Shown piece by piece: positions 1 to 6,482 of a stretch of DNA of 64,000 bases. This DNA comes from Bartonella rattimassiliensis 15908 (GTDB lineage: Bacteria; Pseudomonadota; Alphaproteobacteria; Rhizobiales; Rhizobiaceae), in assembly GCF_000278215.1 (NCBI RefSeq), contig NZ_JH725068.1:22337-86336 (forward strand), written 5' to 3'. Numbering within the stretch: position 1 is the stretch's first letter; each line of letters begins with the position of its first letter. The notes beneath the pieces were generated by a model. It worked only from the letters and a program-made list of their open reading frames with translations, did not search any database and was not told where the DNA came from. The position numbers were made by a program, and so were the translations under genes.

Positions 1-91
1 TGCGGTGTAAAGTCACACCGTTAACAACGCGGGTTTCATTAGTAAGTTCATATTTTGGAGATGTTTCTTGATTTGTAACTGTAGCTGTCAT
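1..91 (-). CDS. Prophage protein, N-terminal fragment cut by the window edge; paralogue of the beta-helix protein at 3616-4629
   Basis: The 30 visible codons start at an ATG whose first base is 91 and run off the left edge. They read MTATVTNQETSPKYELTNET and continue with a VVNGVTLHR stretch. This resembles the head of the beta-helix protein at 3616-4629 (KKYEFTEHEI, later LKRIRALRDFG), so the gene probably belongs to the same phage family, where a KYELT...LHRI head precedes hexapeptide-like repeats. The rest lies outside the window, so the presence of repeats or a C-terminal enzyme domain cannot be judged. A long GC-rich leader precedes it. The family link rests on one short stretch. Confidence 0.55.
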   Translation of the reverse strand, partial: MTATVTNQETSPKYELTNETRVVNGVTLHR

Positions 92-104
92 GCTAGTAGT
101 CCTC

Positions 105-235
105 GTGAATATTAAGTTTGTTATTGACAACCCATAAGGGCGCCGGGTGCTAACAAACACGGTCACAAGTCCGTCGTTACACTTTTCTCATAAAGAGTAT
201 TGTATGGTGTAACCACACCCGACAAAATCGTTATA
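105..235 (-). other. GC-rich, potentially structured leader of the left-edge prophage gene
   Basis: This stretch is richer in G and C than the surrounding spacer and has no ORF. Read on the minus strand it can form nested stems: 118-123 with 151-156 (TTGTTA/TAACAA), 130-133 with 145-148 inside it, and a small CGG/CCG hairpin at 160-173. A GTGT/ACAC hairpin lies near 208-219. It ends just upstream of the start codon at 91. It could be a phage antisense or leader RNA (C4-like RNAs are one known class in this setting), but the assignment is open. Confidence 0.35.
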
Positions 236-385
236 TGCCAACGATAGCATAAAAGAAAGTCAGTATTTTAAAGAATGGGAAAAACCTTTTCGTGGTTTAT
301 CCGCTTGTGATTTAGTGTTGTTAAGCACTTGCCAACCTTAATAAACGACCTTTTCTTTAAAGTCAATACGTATTTTTTATTTTTT

Positions 386-814
386 TCACTTTTTTTCATT
401 TTGATAATTACCCAATTGAATATCAAGCGCTTTTTCTAACTCACTGTCTATATCATAAGCTTGTGAATAACACTTCTCACCATCATCTCTAATCTCACAA
501 ATCAACTGATCTTTCACTGTACGTTTTTTGATTTTCTTATTCACCTCATCTATTAAAGGTTCATAACTCAATACGCTTTTTGGTAAATCACCTCCGTATA
601 TCCACGCTTTCACTTGTGCCTTGGTACTGTAATCAACTCTCTCTGGCTTTTCATGATACTGCCCGCCTTCAAATTCCTCGTATTCTCTTGATCCATCATC
701 ATATTCATAAAGATTATAAAAATACTCTGCTACCCCTAATCCCCATGGTGCATGCCCTCTTGCCATGGCTATAAATTTTTTTCGCACCGGCTGTTTACGA
801 TTTATTAAAAACAT
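386..814 (-). CDS. Hypothetical prophage protein (142 aa)
   Basis: A soluble protein of 142 residues with no signal peptide or membrane segment. The first 30 residues are basic and aromatic, the middle is acidic and Tyr-rich (YEYDDGSREYEEFEGG), and the C-terminal half is Lys/Glu-rich and probably helical. An AGGAAA sequence lies about 12 bases before the ATG. It is the last gene before the leader of the left-edge gene and shares its orientation with the replication block upstream. I do not recognise the family. An internal start at Met17 is possible. Confidence 0.5.
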   Translation of the reverse strand: MFLINRKQPVRKKFIAMARGHAPWGLGVAEYFYNLYEYDDGSREYEEFEGGQYHEKPERVDYSTKAQVKAWIYGGDLPKSVLSYEPLIDEVNKKIKKRTVKDQLICEIRDDGEKCYSQAYDIDSELEKALDIQLGNYQNEKK

Positions 815-1011
815 CTGTTTTAATATTTCCTAATCTAAATTCATAACTTTACCAATGGATTTATTTACCTCAAAATGGGCTGTACAGAAGCGTTTTTAAT
901 TTCGATATGGTTTACACCATAAAGTATCCAAATCGCTCTGTACGGTACCTTTTTATCGATTTAAACCCATATCTAATCCAGTATGAATACCAAACTTCAC
1001 TAATTTGCTAT

Positions 1012-1632
1012 CTAATCAATGTGCTTTACAATCCCACCAAGGCCATTAAAAACCTCTTCAAGCCTTTGTTTTTGAGCAAATGTAATGGGTTTGGAAAGCT
1101 CTATCGATGCTTGTTCTTTCAACTGCTGTTCACGTGTATTCAAAATCGCCTTGCGTACAAGATTGGCTTTCGTTAAAAGGTTGTTTTCCAAATCACGACA
1201 CAACCTTACAAGTTCACGGGTGCTCGGAAAAAACGTATCTGATAAACCATCTATCTCATCACATAAAATCCGTTTAACCGTTGTCATTAGTGACCACGCA
1301 GAAACATTTTCCAAAACCATTCCATAAGTCAACGCCATGCCTTCATGATCTGCCTGTTGTGATATTTTCAAACCACATGATAACATGCGAATAGCCTTGG
1401 CTATATCCTCTTTGCTTGCTTTCACTGCAAACAGCTCTTGCAATTGATCACCAGCCTCTAAAGCAATCGCTTCCTGCTGTTTCGTTAATTGGCTGCCATC
1501 TTTCAAAATCAATGGAAAGCCCGGGGCTATCATCTTGTGAATGTGCTTCAAAGTACCCTCGATTTCCGATATCAAGGATGCTGTCTGCGATACGTTCCCC
1601 AATGCTTTTTTGCTTTTGAGTGTAATTTCCAT
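1012..1632 (-). CDS. Hypothetical prophage protein overlapping the DUF1376 gene
   Basis: A 206-residue, mostly helical protein without membrane segments. The ATG at 1632 is preferred over the upstream GTG at 1641 because AAGGTGGG lies just before it. The first 185 bases lie inside the 3' end of the DUF1376 gene in another frame, so the two genes form a long same-strand overlap. Both readings have ordinary amino-acid composition in the overlap. Its place after the replication genes suggests a role in phage DNA metabolism, but no motif supports a specific function. Confidence 0.6.
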   Translation of the reverse strand: MEITLKSKKALGNVSQTASLISEIEGTLKHIHKMIAPGFPLILKDGSQLTKQQEAIALEAGDQLQELFAVKASKEDIAKAIRMLSCGLKISQQADHEGMALTYGMVLENVSAWSLMTTVKRILCDEIDGLSDTFFPSTRELVRLCRDLENNLLTKANLVRKAILNTREQQLKEQASIELSKPITFAQKQRLEEVFNGLGGIVKHID

Positions 1633-2518
1633 AATTCCCACCTTGTTTATTTTTTGGATTATCTTTTGAATTTCTTACCCAATTGCGCCATGTTGCTTGC
1701 CAATCACGCTTGCTAGCGTCCTTACCTGCCTTGGCATTCCAAAAATCTCTAAATTTTGCGATTTCAACTTTCACACGCTCTGGAGGCAAGCCCTCTGTGA
1801 GAGCAAAATCGTAATCGGGTTCAAAATCTGCAGGCAATCGACAGCCTCTATCAGCTTTAACCCGCTTGGCTCTTTTGAGAACGCTTGCTTGCTCGTGAAT
1901 GAGAGGTTGGTTTTCTGATGACGTTGCGTTTTGATCTGATTGGCTTTCAATCGCATCAACCTCGAGTGACGCTTCAATCAAATCCGTTGTTTCTAAATCT
2001 TCAAATTCAATTTCTTTTTTTGATAATACGATAGTATTATTTTTTTTATATATATTTGTATTGTTTGTATTGTTTGTTATGGCATCACAAGCATCATGCT
2101 TAGCATCATGCTTAATATTACAAGCATCATGCTTAGTATCATGCTTAATATTACAAGCATCTTTTGTATTTTTATCCCATCTTGCCTTTGCTGCCTTCTG
2201 TGCTCTCTCTGAAAACTTATTCAAATTCTCATTAGAGTTGTTAAGTTCCTCTTCAACTTGTAAACTCCACAAACGACCGTCTTCTAAACGTATCAGTCTC
2301 TCATCACTCAATAAAAAGTCTAGCGCTTTATTAAAAGCTTTTACTGAGCAACCAGAAATGCGTGCTAATATAGAGGCATTCTCAAGAATTGGCTGTCTCT
2401 TCTTATACATAAGCAATGTCAACATCATATAAGTCGATATTTGATGCGACGTCATTCCACTCGCTTCAGATACCCAATCAGAAGGAAAACAACGAACCCA
2501 AGCTAACTTAGTTGACAT
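1448..2518 (-). CDS. DUF1376-type phage replication protein (356 aa)
   Basis: Residues 1-100 (LAWVRCFPSDWVSEASGMTS, then a winged-helix-like segment) and the FSERAQKAAKARW stretch match the DUF1376 layout found in phage replication-initiation proteins. The middle is a low-complexity linker with two copies of an 11-residue DACNIKHDxKH unit and an Asn/Thr-rich tract. The C-terminal part (LPADFEPDYDFALTEGLPPE, then FRDFWNAKAGKDASKRDW) is the DnaT-like segment that often follows. The ATG at 2518 overlaps the preceding gene by 11 bp, suggesting translational coupling. The last 185 bp are shared out of frame with the next gene. Confidence 0.75.
   Translation of the reverse strand: MSTKLAWVRCFPSDWVSEASGMTSHQISTYMMLTLLMYKKRQPILENASILARISGCSVKAFNKALDFLLSDERLIRLEDGRLWSLQVEEELNNSNENLNKFSERAQKAAKARWDKNTKDACNIKHDTKHDACNIKHDAKHDACDAITNNTNNTNIYKKNNTIVLSKKEIEFEDLETTDLIEASLEVDAIESQSDQNATSSENQPLIHEQASVLKRAKRVKADRGCRLPADFEPDYDFALTEGLPPERVKVEIAKFRDFWNAKAGKDASKRDWQATWRNWVRNSKDNPKNKQGGNYGNYTQKQKSIGERIADSILDIGNRGYFEAHSQDDSPGLSIDFERWQPINETAGSDCFRGW
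2087..2161 (-). repeat. 33-bp tandem repeat inside the DUF1376 gene
   Basis: Two 33-bp units (2087-2119 and 2120-2152) differ by one base and are followed by a 9-bp partial third copy. The unit is a multiple of three and encodes the 11-residue DACNIKHDxKH motif, so copy changes would lengthen or shorten the linker without shifting the frame. Confidence 0.85.
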
Positions 2519-2873
2519 GCATTGCCTCCCCTCTTTTCTTACTCCACCTTGCTATTGCTGCTTTTGAAGCTCTTGCTGAAAATTTGCTGTTGGTATCATG
2601 AAAAGCTAATGACTTATGCCATAAGCTGCCATTCTCTAAACGCGTGATATGACCAGTGCTGATTAAACCCTCTAACGCCTTTTGAAACGTTTTCACTGAA
2701 CACCCACACCAACTCGATAAATAAGACGCATTATTGATAAGAGGCGCTTTCCTATCATTCATTAGCAACACAAGTGTTGTATAAACAGCCTTCTCGGTCG
2801 ATTTTAAGCCCATAAGATCTTTTAAAAACTGATCTGTACTAAACTTTACCCACGCCACTTTATTACTGGACAT
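2508..2873 (-). CDS. Short DUF1376-like protein (121 aa), paralogue of the next gene
   Basis: This protein has only the N-terminal part of the DUF1376 layout: VAWVKFSTDQFLKDLMGLKS, a winged-helix-like region, and FSARASKAAIARWSKKR at the end. It aligns along its length with residues 1-110 of the 356-aa protein downstream, so the two look like a tandem duplication. The resolvase stop and this ATG share one base (TGATG); a GTG three bases upstream is an alternative start. It overlaps the next gene by 11 bp. It probably assists replication initiation or regulates its larger partner (inference). Confidence 0.65.
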   Translation of the reverse strand: MSSNKVAWVKFSTDQFLKDLMGLKSTEKAVYTTLVLLMNDRKAPLINNASYLSSWCGCSVKTFQKALEGLISTGHITRLENGSLWHKSLAFHDTNSKFSARASKAAIARWSKKRGEAMHVN

Positions 2874-3340
2874 CACTCTAAGATCTCCTTCTCTTTAACC
2901 AAATATAAAATTGCTAAAGCATCCGCTTCATTATCATCACAAGGCACATGCCCTTTCGAACGCATTGCCTCTATCATCTCTTCTTTCGACGCATTCCCCT
3001 TCCCCGTCGTCGCTTTCTTAATCGTACTTACTGGTATCCCCTCATACGGTATCTGATGATGTTCACACCACGCCGTTAACGTTGCTAACAAGCCACCGTA
3101 AACATGCGCTGCATCAGTTCCAACATGACGCCTCACCTCTTCAAAATACACCGCGTCAATGCCACCTGCTGTTTGCTTTATCTCCGTTAGCCACTGCTTA
3201 AAGCGTAAATAACGCATCCCACCCCCTTCAAAACGACGGGGTTGGAAATTAATGGTACCACTTATGATACTATCGTCCCCTCCACGTATCGCCCACCCTG
3301 TCTTCGTACCTAGATCAAAACAAAGGATTGTATGAAGCAT
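2873..3340 (-). CDS. RuvC-like crossover junction endodeoxyribonuclease (phage resolvase)
   Basis: A 155-residue RNase H-fold nuclease. CFDLGTKTGWA places the first acidic residue at Asp9; YFEEVRRH supplies the second near Glu67; DDNEADALAI at 135-144 supplies the C-terminal acidic pair. This matches phage RuvC-family resolvases, which cut Holliday junctions or branched DNA during phage replication and packaging. It sits at the head of the replication block, with its stop codon touching the start of the short DUF1376 gene. The acidic set is complete, so it should be active. Confidence 0.75.
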   Translation of the reverse strand: MLHTILCFDLGTKTGWAIRGGDDSIISGTINFQPRRFEGGGMRYLRFKQWLTEIKQTAGGIDAVYFEEVRRHVGTDAAHVYGGLLATLTAWCEHHQIPYEGIPVSTIKKATTGKGNASKEEMIEAMRSKGHVPCDDNEADALAILYLVKEKEILE

Positions 3341-3387
3341 CTAACTCACCAGTATTTAAAATGATTGTTTTTTCTTAGAATGGTGCT

Positions 3388-3603
3388 TTAAATGACTTCT
3401 CTGCACACAATTTTACTGCAATTCACACAATAAGAAACGTTAGGAAGAGATAATTTTTGAATGAGCTTTTCTTGCTCGTTTATTATTTCACCTTTTTCAT
3501 CTATCTCTTGTCTAAGCATTTTTATGTTTTTTAAATTGGTATAAATCGCATAACATGAAAACCAATTAACAATACAAGATACAATCAGTGCAATTAAGCT
3601 CAT
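3388..3603 (-). CDS. Small membrane-anchored prophage protein (71 aa)
   Basis: Residues 1-23 form one hydrophobic segment (MSLIALIVSCIVNWFSCYAI), followed by a charged helix of about 30 residues likely to be coiled coil, and a tail with a YCVNCSKIVC cysteine cluster. The ATG at 3603 is preferred over a GTG at 3615 because GAGGAG lies just before it. It starts 12 bases after the beta-helix gene ends, so the two are likely cotranscribed. The size and topology resemble small phage inner-membrane proteins, but holin or spanin identity cannot be shown. Confidence 0.55.
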   Translation of the reverse strand: MSLIALIVSCIVNWFSCYAIYTNLKNIKMLRQEIDEKGEIINEQEKLIQKLSLPNVSYCVNCSKIVCREVI

Positions 3604-3615
3604 CTCTCTCCTCAC

Positions 3616-4629
3616 TTACTTTTCTTCTTTAAACCGGTCATCACGACCAATCTGTTTTGCTTCGCATTCCATTAAGAAAAGAAGGCAACAAACCGCATGT
3701 GCCAAGTGTGATAAATCACTCTCAGCATCCTTACTTTCTCCACCAAACCATGCTAATAAATGACGCAAAGCTGCACCGTGAAAACGGCTCCAATCCATGC
3801 CATGACGCCAATTGTTTGCTCCGTATTTCTTGGCTCCAAACTCTAAAACTTTACCGATTTCAAGCAGTGCCAACGGCGGTACAAGCTCTAAACGTGGCTT
3901 GCCGTCATCATTCTTATGCGCTTCATTGGCTCCATTTGAGCTTTGTGAAATGTGTTTACGCATGTAAACTTCGTCGTTATCGCGAAAATCTTCATAATCA
4001 CAAACATCTGCATTGCCGTAAATCTTGGCATGCTCTCTAATCTTGGCTTGCCCGTGTACTAACGCGTTATCATAAACTTTAGACTCATTGAAAACTTCAG
4101 CGTTGCCAAAAACCTTGGCTTGACCGTAAACACGAGACTTATTGTAAACTCGTGCATTCTCATAAATACGAGAATTGCCGTAAACTTCTGCTCCCCCTTT
4201 TACGAGAGCATTCTCATAAATTTGTGATTTACCATAAACACGGGTATGATCACCACAAACCTTAGCATTGCCATAAATCTGTGCTTGATCATAAACATAA
4301 GCATTATCAGAAACATCTGCACAACCATAGACCTTGGCATGTCCAAAAATACGTGCCCCGCCACCAACACGCGCATCACCATAAACCTTGGCATCTCCAT
4401 AAACATAACCATTACCATAGGGTCTATCCGAACCAACTACCCAGCAATCTCCTTCGTGACTTAAGTTACCTTCATGTTCTATAAAACCACCTAAGTCACC
4501 TGCTTTTACTTTTCCAAAATCTCTTAATGCACGTATACGTTTAAGTGATACTATATGATGTAAAAACTCAGCAGGTTGACCAAGTCTAATCTCATGCTCC
4601 GTGAATTCATATTTCTTTTTAACAGCCAT
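3616..4629 (-). CDS. Left-handed beta-helix protein fused to a DUF5664-type dATP/dGTP diphosphohydrolase domain
   Basis: A 337-residue two-part protein. Residues 1-65 are the phage KYEFT...GDLGGFIE head. Residues 72-212 are about 20 imperfect hexapeptide units (VYGDAK, VYGNAK, IYENAR type) predicting a left-handed parallel beta-helix. Residues 241-322 (KPRLELVPPLALLEIG, KYGANNWRHGMDWSRF, RHLLAWFGGE, DLSHLAHAVCCLLFL) match the DUF5664 domain, an all-alpha nucleotide pyrophosphohydrolase type reported to act on dATP/dGTP in phages. The ATG at 4629 is chosen because AAGGAG lies six bases upstream. It may edit the nucleotide pool during infection, with the beta-helix as scaffold or oligomerisation module (inference). 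Confidence 0.7.
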   Translation of the reverse strand: MAVKKKYEFTEHEIRLGQPAEFLHHIVSLKRIRALRDFGKVKAGDLGGFIEHEGNLSHEGDCWVVGSDRPYGNGYVYGDAKVYGDARVGGGARIFGHAKVYGCADVSDNAYVYDQAQIYGNAKVCGDHTRVYGKSQIYENALVKGGAEVYGNSRIYENARVYNKSRVYGQAKVFGNAEVFNESKVYDNALVHGQAKIREHAKIYGNADVCDYEDFRDNDEVYMRKHISQSSNGANEAHKNDDGKPRLELVPPLALLEIGKVLEFGAKKYGANNWRHGMDWSRFHGAALRHLLAWFGGESKDAESDLSHLAHAVCCLLFLMECEAKQIGRDDRFKEEK

Positions 4630-4639
4630 CATAAGCTCC

Positions 4640-4957
4640 TTAAGGCTGCAAACTATCGACGGTGGGATCAACACCGCAGCTCTTGCAAATTCTCGTTATT
4701 GGGGGGCATTGCTCTTGCATTAATTTTTGCAAGCGCTCAGGATAAAAAAAATCTTCTGGACGCAAATCTATACCATGATCACGGGCGTAATTTAAAAGCA
4801 TCACTTGATATTTAGCTGGGATAATGCCGCCTTTACCCTCTCGCTTTTCAAAAGGATAAGCCCATTTATAAACAGCAGAAACATGACATTGAGAAATCAA
4901 CGACACGCGTTTTGCACCGCCTAAATATTTTATAATCATAACTGCTGGAGTAATCAT
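4640..4957 (-). CDS. Cro/YdaS-like helix-turn-helix regulator
   Basis: A 105-residue protein with a short N-terminal HTH: IIKYLGGAKRVSLISQCHVS followed by AVYKWAYP, the pattern of YdaS/Cro-type proteins where a turn precedes a recognition helix ending in W. KYQVMLLNYARDHGIDLRPEDFF follows, as in YdaS-family regulators. It is the first gene of the leftward block, transcribed away from the operator region at 4958-5063 and divergent from a second HTH gene. The arrangement is the cro/cI switch of temperate phages. The ATG at 4957 is used; no strong ribosome binding site is visible. Confidence 0.65.
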   Translation of the reverse strand: MITPAVMIIKYLGGAKRVSLISQCHVSAVYKWAYPFEKREGKGGIIPAKYQVMLLNYARDHGIDLRPEDFFYPERLQKLMQEQCPPITRICKSCGVDPTVDSLQP

Positions 4958-4986
4958 GTAATCCAAAATTTTCTGTCATATATTTA

Positions 4987-5023
4987 CGTATTACGCAAAT
5001 ATAAACAAAATTTTCGTAATACG
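4987..5023. promoter_or_regulatory. Operator pair in the divergent prophage switch region
   Basis: CGTATTACG at 4987-4995 and its reverse complement CGTAATACG at 5015-5023 lie 19 bp apart between two divergent regulator genes. The same 9-mer recurs at 5523-5531 in the next divergent spacer. Paired inverted sites between a Cro-like and a repressor-like gene are what a phage operator would look like. The binding protein is not known. Confidence 0.6.
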
Positions 5024-5063
5024 CAACATTGATTATTTAATAATTTTAATAGAGAAAAATAAA

Positions 5064-5396
5064 ATGGATTTTCAAAAGCTAATAAAAATGTGGATTAATG
5101 AAAAATTAAATGAAATGGGGCATGGAAGCCGTAAGGCTTTAGGGCAACATTTAGGATTGGGTCCATCATCTATTACGCGCTTATTATCGATTGATGACTC
5201 TGACTCTAAAGCCTACCGTGATATCACCGCAGAAGAGCTAGTGAAACTACATAGTTTCTTTAAGGAGTATCCTCCGTATCCTGCTTTAAGCAAAATAGAT
5301 CAAGATTTTTATGATCTATATTCGTCTTGTAATGAAGAAGAACGGAGGGCAACTTTAGCGTTTCTTCATACTTTAATCGAATCAAAAAAGCGATAG
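5064..5396 (+). CDS. Small HTH protein, probable prophage repressor
   Basis: A 110-residue protein with an N-terminal HTH (SRKALGQHLGLGPSSITRLL) followed by AEELVKLHSFFKEYP, typical of phage repressor DNA-binding domains. It lacks a peptidase or LexA-like C-terminal domain; the tail (NEEERRATLAFLHTLIESKK) is a helix that could mediate dimerisation. It diverges from the Cro-like gene across two CGTAATACG-type sites, so it is the best repressor candidate here. It must be released without self-cleavage, which fits the antirepressor gene downstream. Confidence 0.6.
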   Translation: MDFQKLIKMWINEKLNEMGHGSRKALGQHLGLGPSSITRLLSIDDSDSKAYRDITAEELVKLHSFFKEYPPYPALSKIDQDFYDLYSSCNEEERRATLAFLHTLIESKKR

Positions 5397-5460
5397 TTGC
5401 TATTTTTTCTTCATTTGATAATTGTAAAAATTTTTTTTTTGCAATCTTATAACCTTTCAT
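5260..5460 (-). CDS. Possible small protein converging on and overlapping the repressor gene
   Basis: A 66-codon minus-strand ORF with GGAG seven bases before its ATG at 5460. Its start (KKFLQLSNEEKIATIAFLIR) resembles the tail of the convergent repressor (CNEEERRATLAFLHTLI). The likeness arises because an inverted repeat (5331-5360 against 5391-5415) surrounds the repressor stop codon. It would be transcribed from the same divergent region as the 5625 gene. It may be a real small regulator or just the product of the inverted repeat; the part overlapping the repressor (5260-5396) is less convincing. Confidence 0.35.
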   Translation of the reverse strand: MKGYKIAKKKFLQLSNEEKIATIAFLIRLKYEETLKLPSVLLHYKTNIDHKNLDLFCLKQDTEDTP

Positions 5461-5518
5461 AAAATCTCCAAATATCTATAAAAAAACACACTAATTTAGA
5501 TAAATATTCATAAAATAA

Positions 5519-5572
5519 TTTTCGTAATACGGTATTTTTGATATTGACATTACCGTAAAACGAAAATATGTT
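5519..5572 (+). promoter_or_regulatory. Promoter with embedded operator-like inverted repeat
   Basis: TTGACA at 5544-5549 and TATGTT at 5567-5572 are spaced by 17 bp, a good sigma-70 pair reading right. A 16-bp inverted repeat flanks and enters it: TTTTCGTAATACGGTA at 5519-5534 and its near-complement ending at 5566. These share the CGTAATACG core with the sites at 4987-5023. A repressor bound here would block the rightward genes. Confidence 0.6.
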
Positions 5573-5624
5573 CACTCCATATCTTAGAAAATAACTTTTG
5601 CCAATAGGCTGTATGGAGGCATTT

Positions 5625-6035
5625 GTGACAAAACCAGTGTTTATAAATTCTGATGAAATTCTCTTAGTAGTATGCGAAAATGAAGAACAAAATCTCGCTA
5701 AATCTGGCCCGTTCTTAGAAGAAAAGGACATGATCAAATTTATCGACCAAGCCGATAATGCTGTTCAAATCTTCCGTGTGGAACCAACAACTAATCGTTG
5801 TGAAGATATTTCTGAAGATCTTGCCGAATGCTATCTTAAAGAATGTGAAGAACAGTGTTTCAATGGAAATATACCCCACGACTTTGTTCTACATAGCTCT
5901 GCATACGGTTTTTTTTTAGACGAAATCGAACAGCAGCGATATGAAGATGAAACTTACGGTACTTATGAACAGCAGCACCGTCTAACTCTTTCGGATGTCA
6001 TTCCAAACTACCCTTCCTATAGAGGGCGTTTTTAA
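5625..6035 (+). CDS. Hypothetical acidic prophage protein (136 aa)
   Basis: The protein is acidic, with two Glu/Cys-rich stretches (VVCENEEQN and CYLKECEEQC), and no membrane segment. The GTG at 5625 is chosen because GGAGG ends five bases before it; ATG 5613 and TTG 5598 are weaker alternatives. It is the first rightward gene after the operator-bearing promoter at 5519-5572, so it should be an early gene under repressor control. I do not recognise the family. Small acidic early phage proteins are often inhibitors or DNA mimics, but nothing here proves that. Confidence 0.6.
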   Translation: MTKPVFINSDEILLVVCENEEQNLAKSGPFLEEKDMIKFIDQADNAVQIFRVEPTTNRCEDISEDLAECYLKECEEQCFNGNIPHDFVLHSSAYGFFLDEIEQQRYEDETYGTYEQQHRLTLSDVIPNYPSYRGRF

Positions 6036-6080
6036 GAACGTCCCCTCTTTCCTCTTATTAAATATCTAATGGAGTGAAAC

Positions 6081-6473
6081 GTGCCTAATCTTATAGAAGC
6101 AATAGAAAATGATTTTAATACCCAAACCCTTCCAACCATGTCTAGTCGTGAAATTGCAGAGTTTTGTGATAAACGACATGACCATGTTATGCGGGATATT
6201 CGTAAAATATTTAGAGAACTTAAAATCGACCTGAGTAATTTTGCTGGATTATACAAAGATTCAAAAGGGCGTACTCTTCCTTGTTACCATCTTCCTAAAC
6301 GTGAATCTCTTATTGTCATTTTAGGTTACAACACTGTATTACGCGCAAAAATCATAGATTATTGGAAAAAATTAGAAGAGCAAGCTGCTAATCCTCAAAT
6401 CGATTTTGCGAATCCTCAAACAATGACAGCTATCATAATGCATCTTAAAAATAAAATTAAACAAACTGCATAG
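6081..6473 (+). CDS. Rha family phage regulatory protein
   Basis: The segment MSSREIAEFCDKRHDHVMRD, followed by a hydrophobic and aromatic stretch (YHLPKRESLIVILGYNTVLR), matches Rha/pRha proteins, which are phage regulators with a KilA-N-like DNA-binding fold. The GTG start at 6081 has GGAGTGA upstream. The C-terminus (NPQIDFANPQTMTAIIMHLK) resembles a segment in the adjacent antirepressor (QQIDYSSPQAMIGFLNYLQ), suggesting domain exchange between neighbours. In lambdoid phages Rha interferes with growth in some host backgrounds; the role here is inferred. Confidence 0.75.
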   Translation: MPNLIEAIENDFNTQTLPTMSSREIAEFCDKRHDHVMRDIRKIFRELKIDLSNFAGLYKDSKGRTLPCYHLPKRESLIVILGYNTVLRAKIIDYWKKLEEQAANPQIDFANPQTMTAIIMHLKNKIKQTA

Positions 6474-6482
6474 GAATTCATC

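Noticed and set aside
2087-2161. CRISPR-like repeat
   Set aside because: The 33-bp units are directly adjacent without spacers and lie within a coding frame; they are a coding tandem repeat.
4200-4464. Met-, Ile- and His-rich ORFs on both strands
   Set aside because: They are shadows produced by the hexapeptide-repeat codons of the beta-helix gene at 3616-4629.
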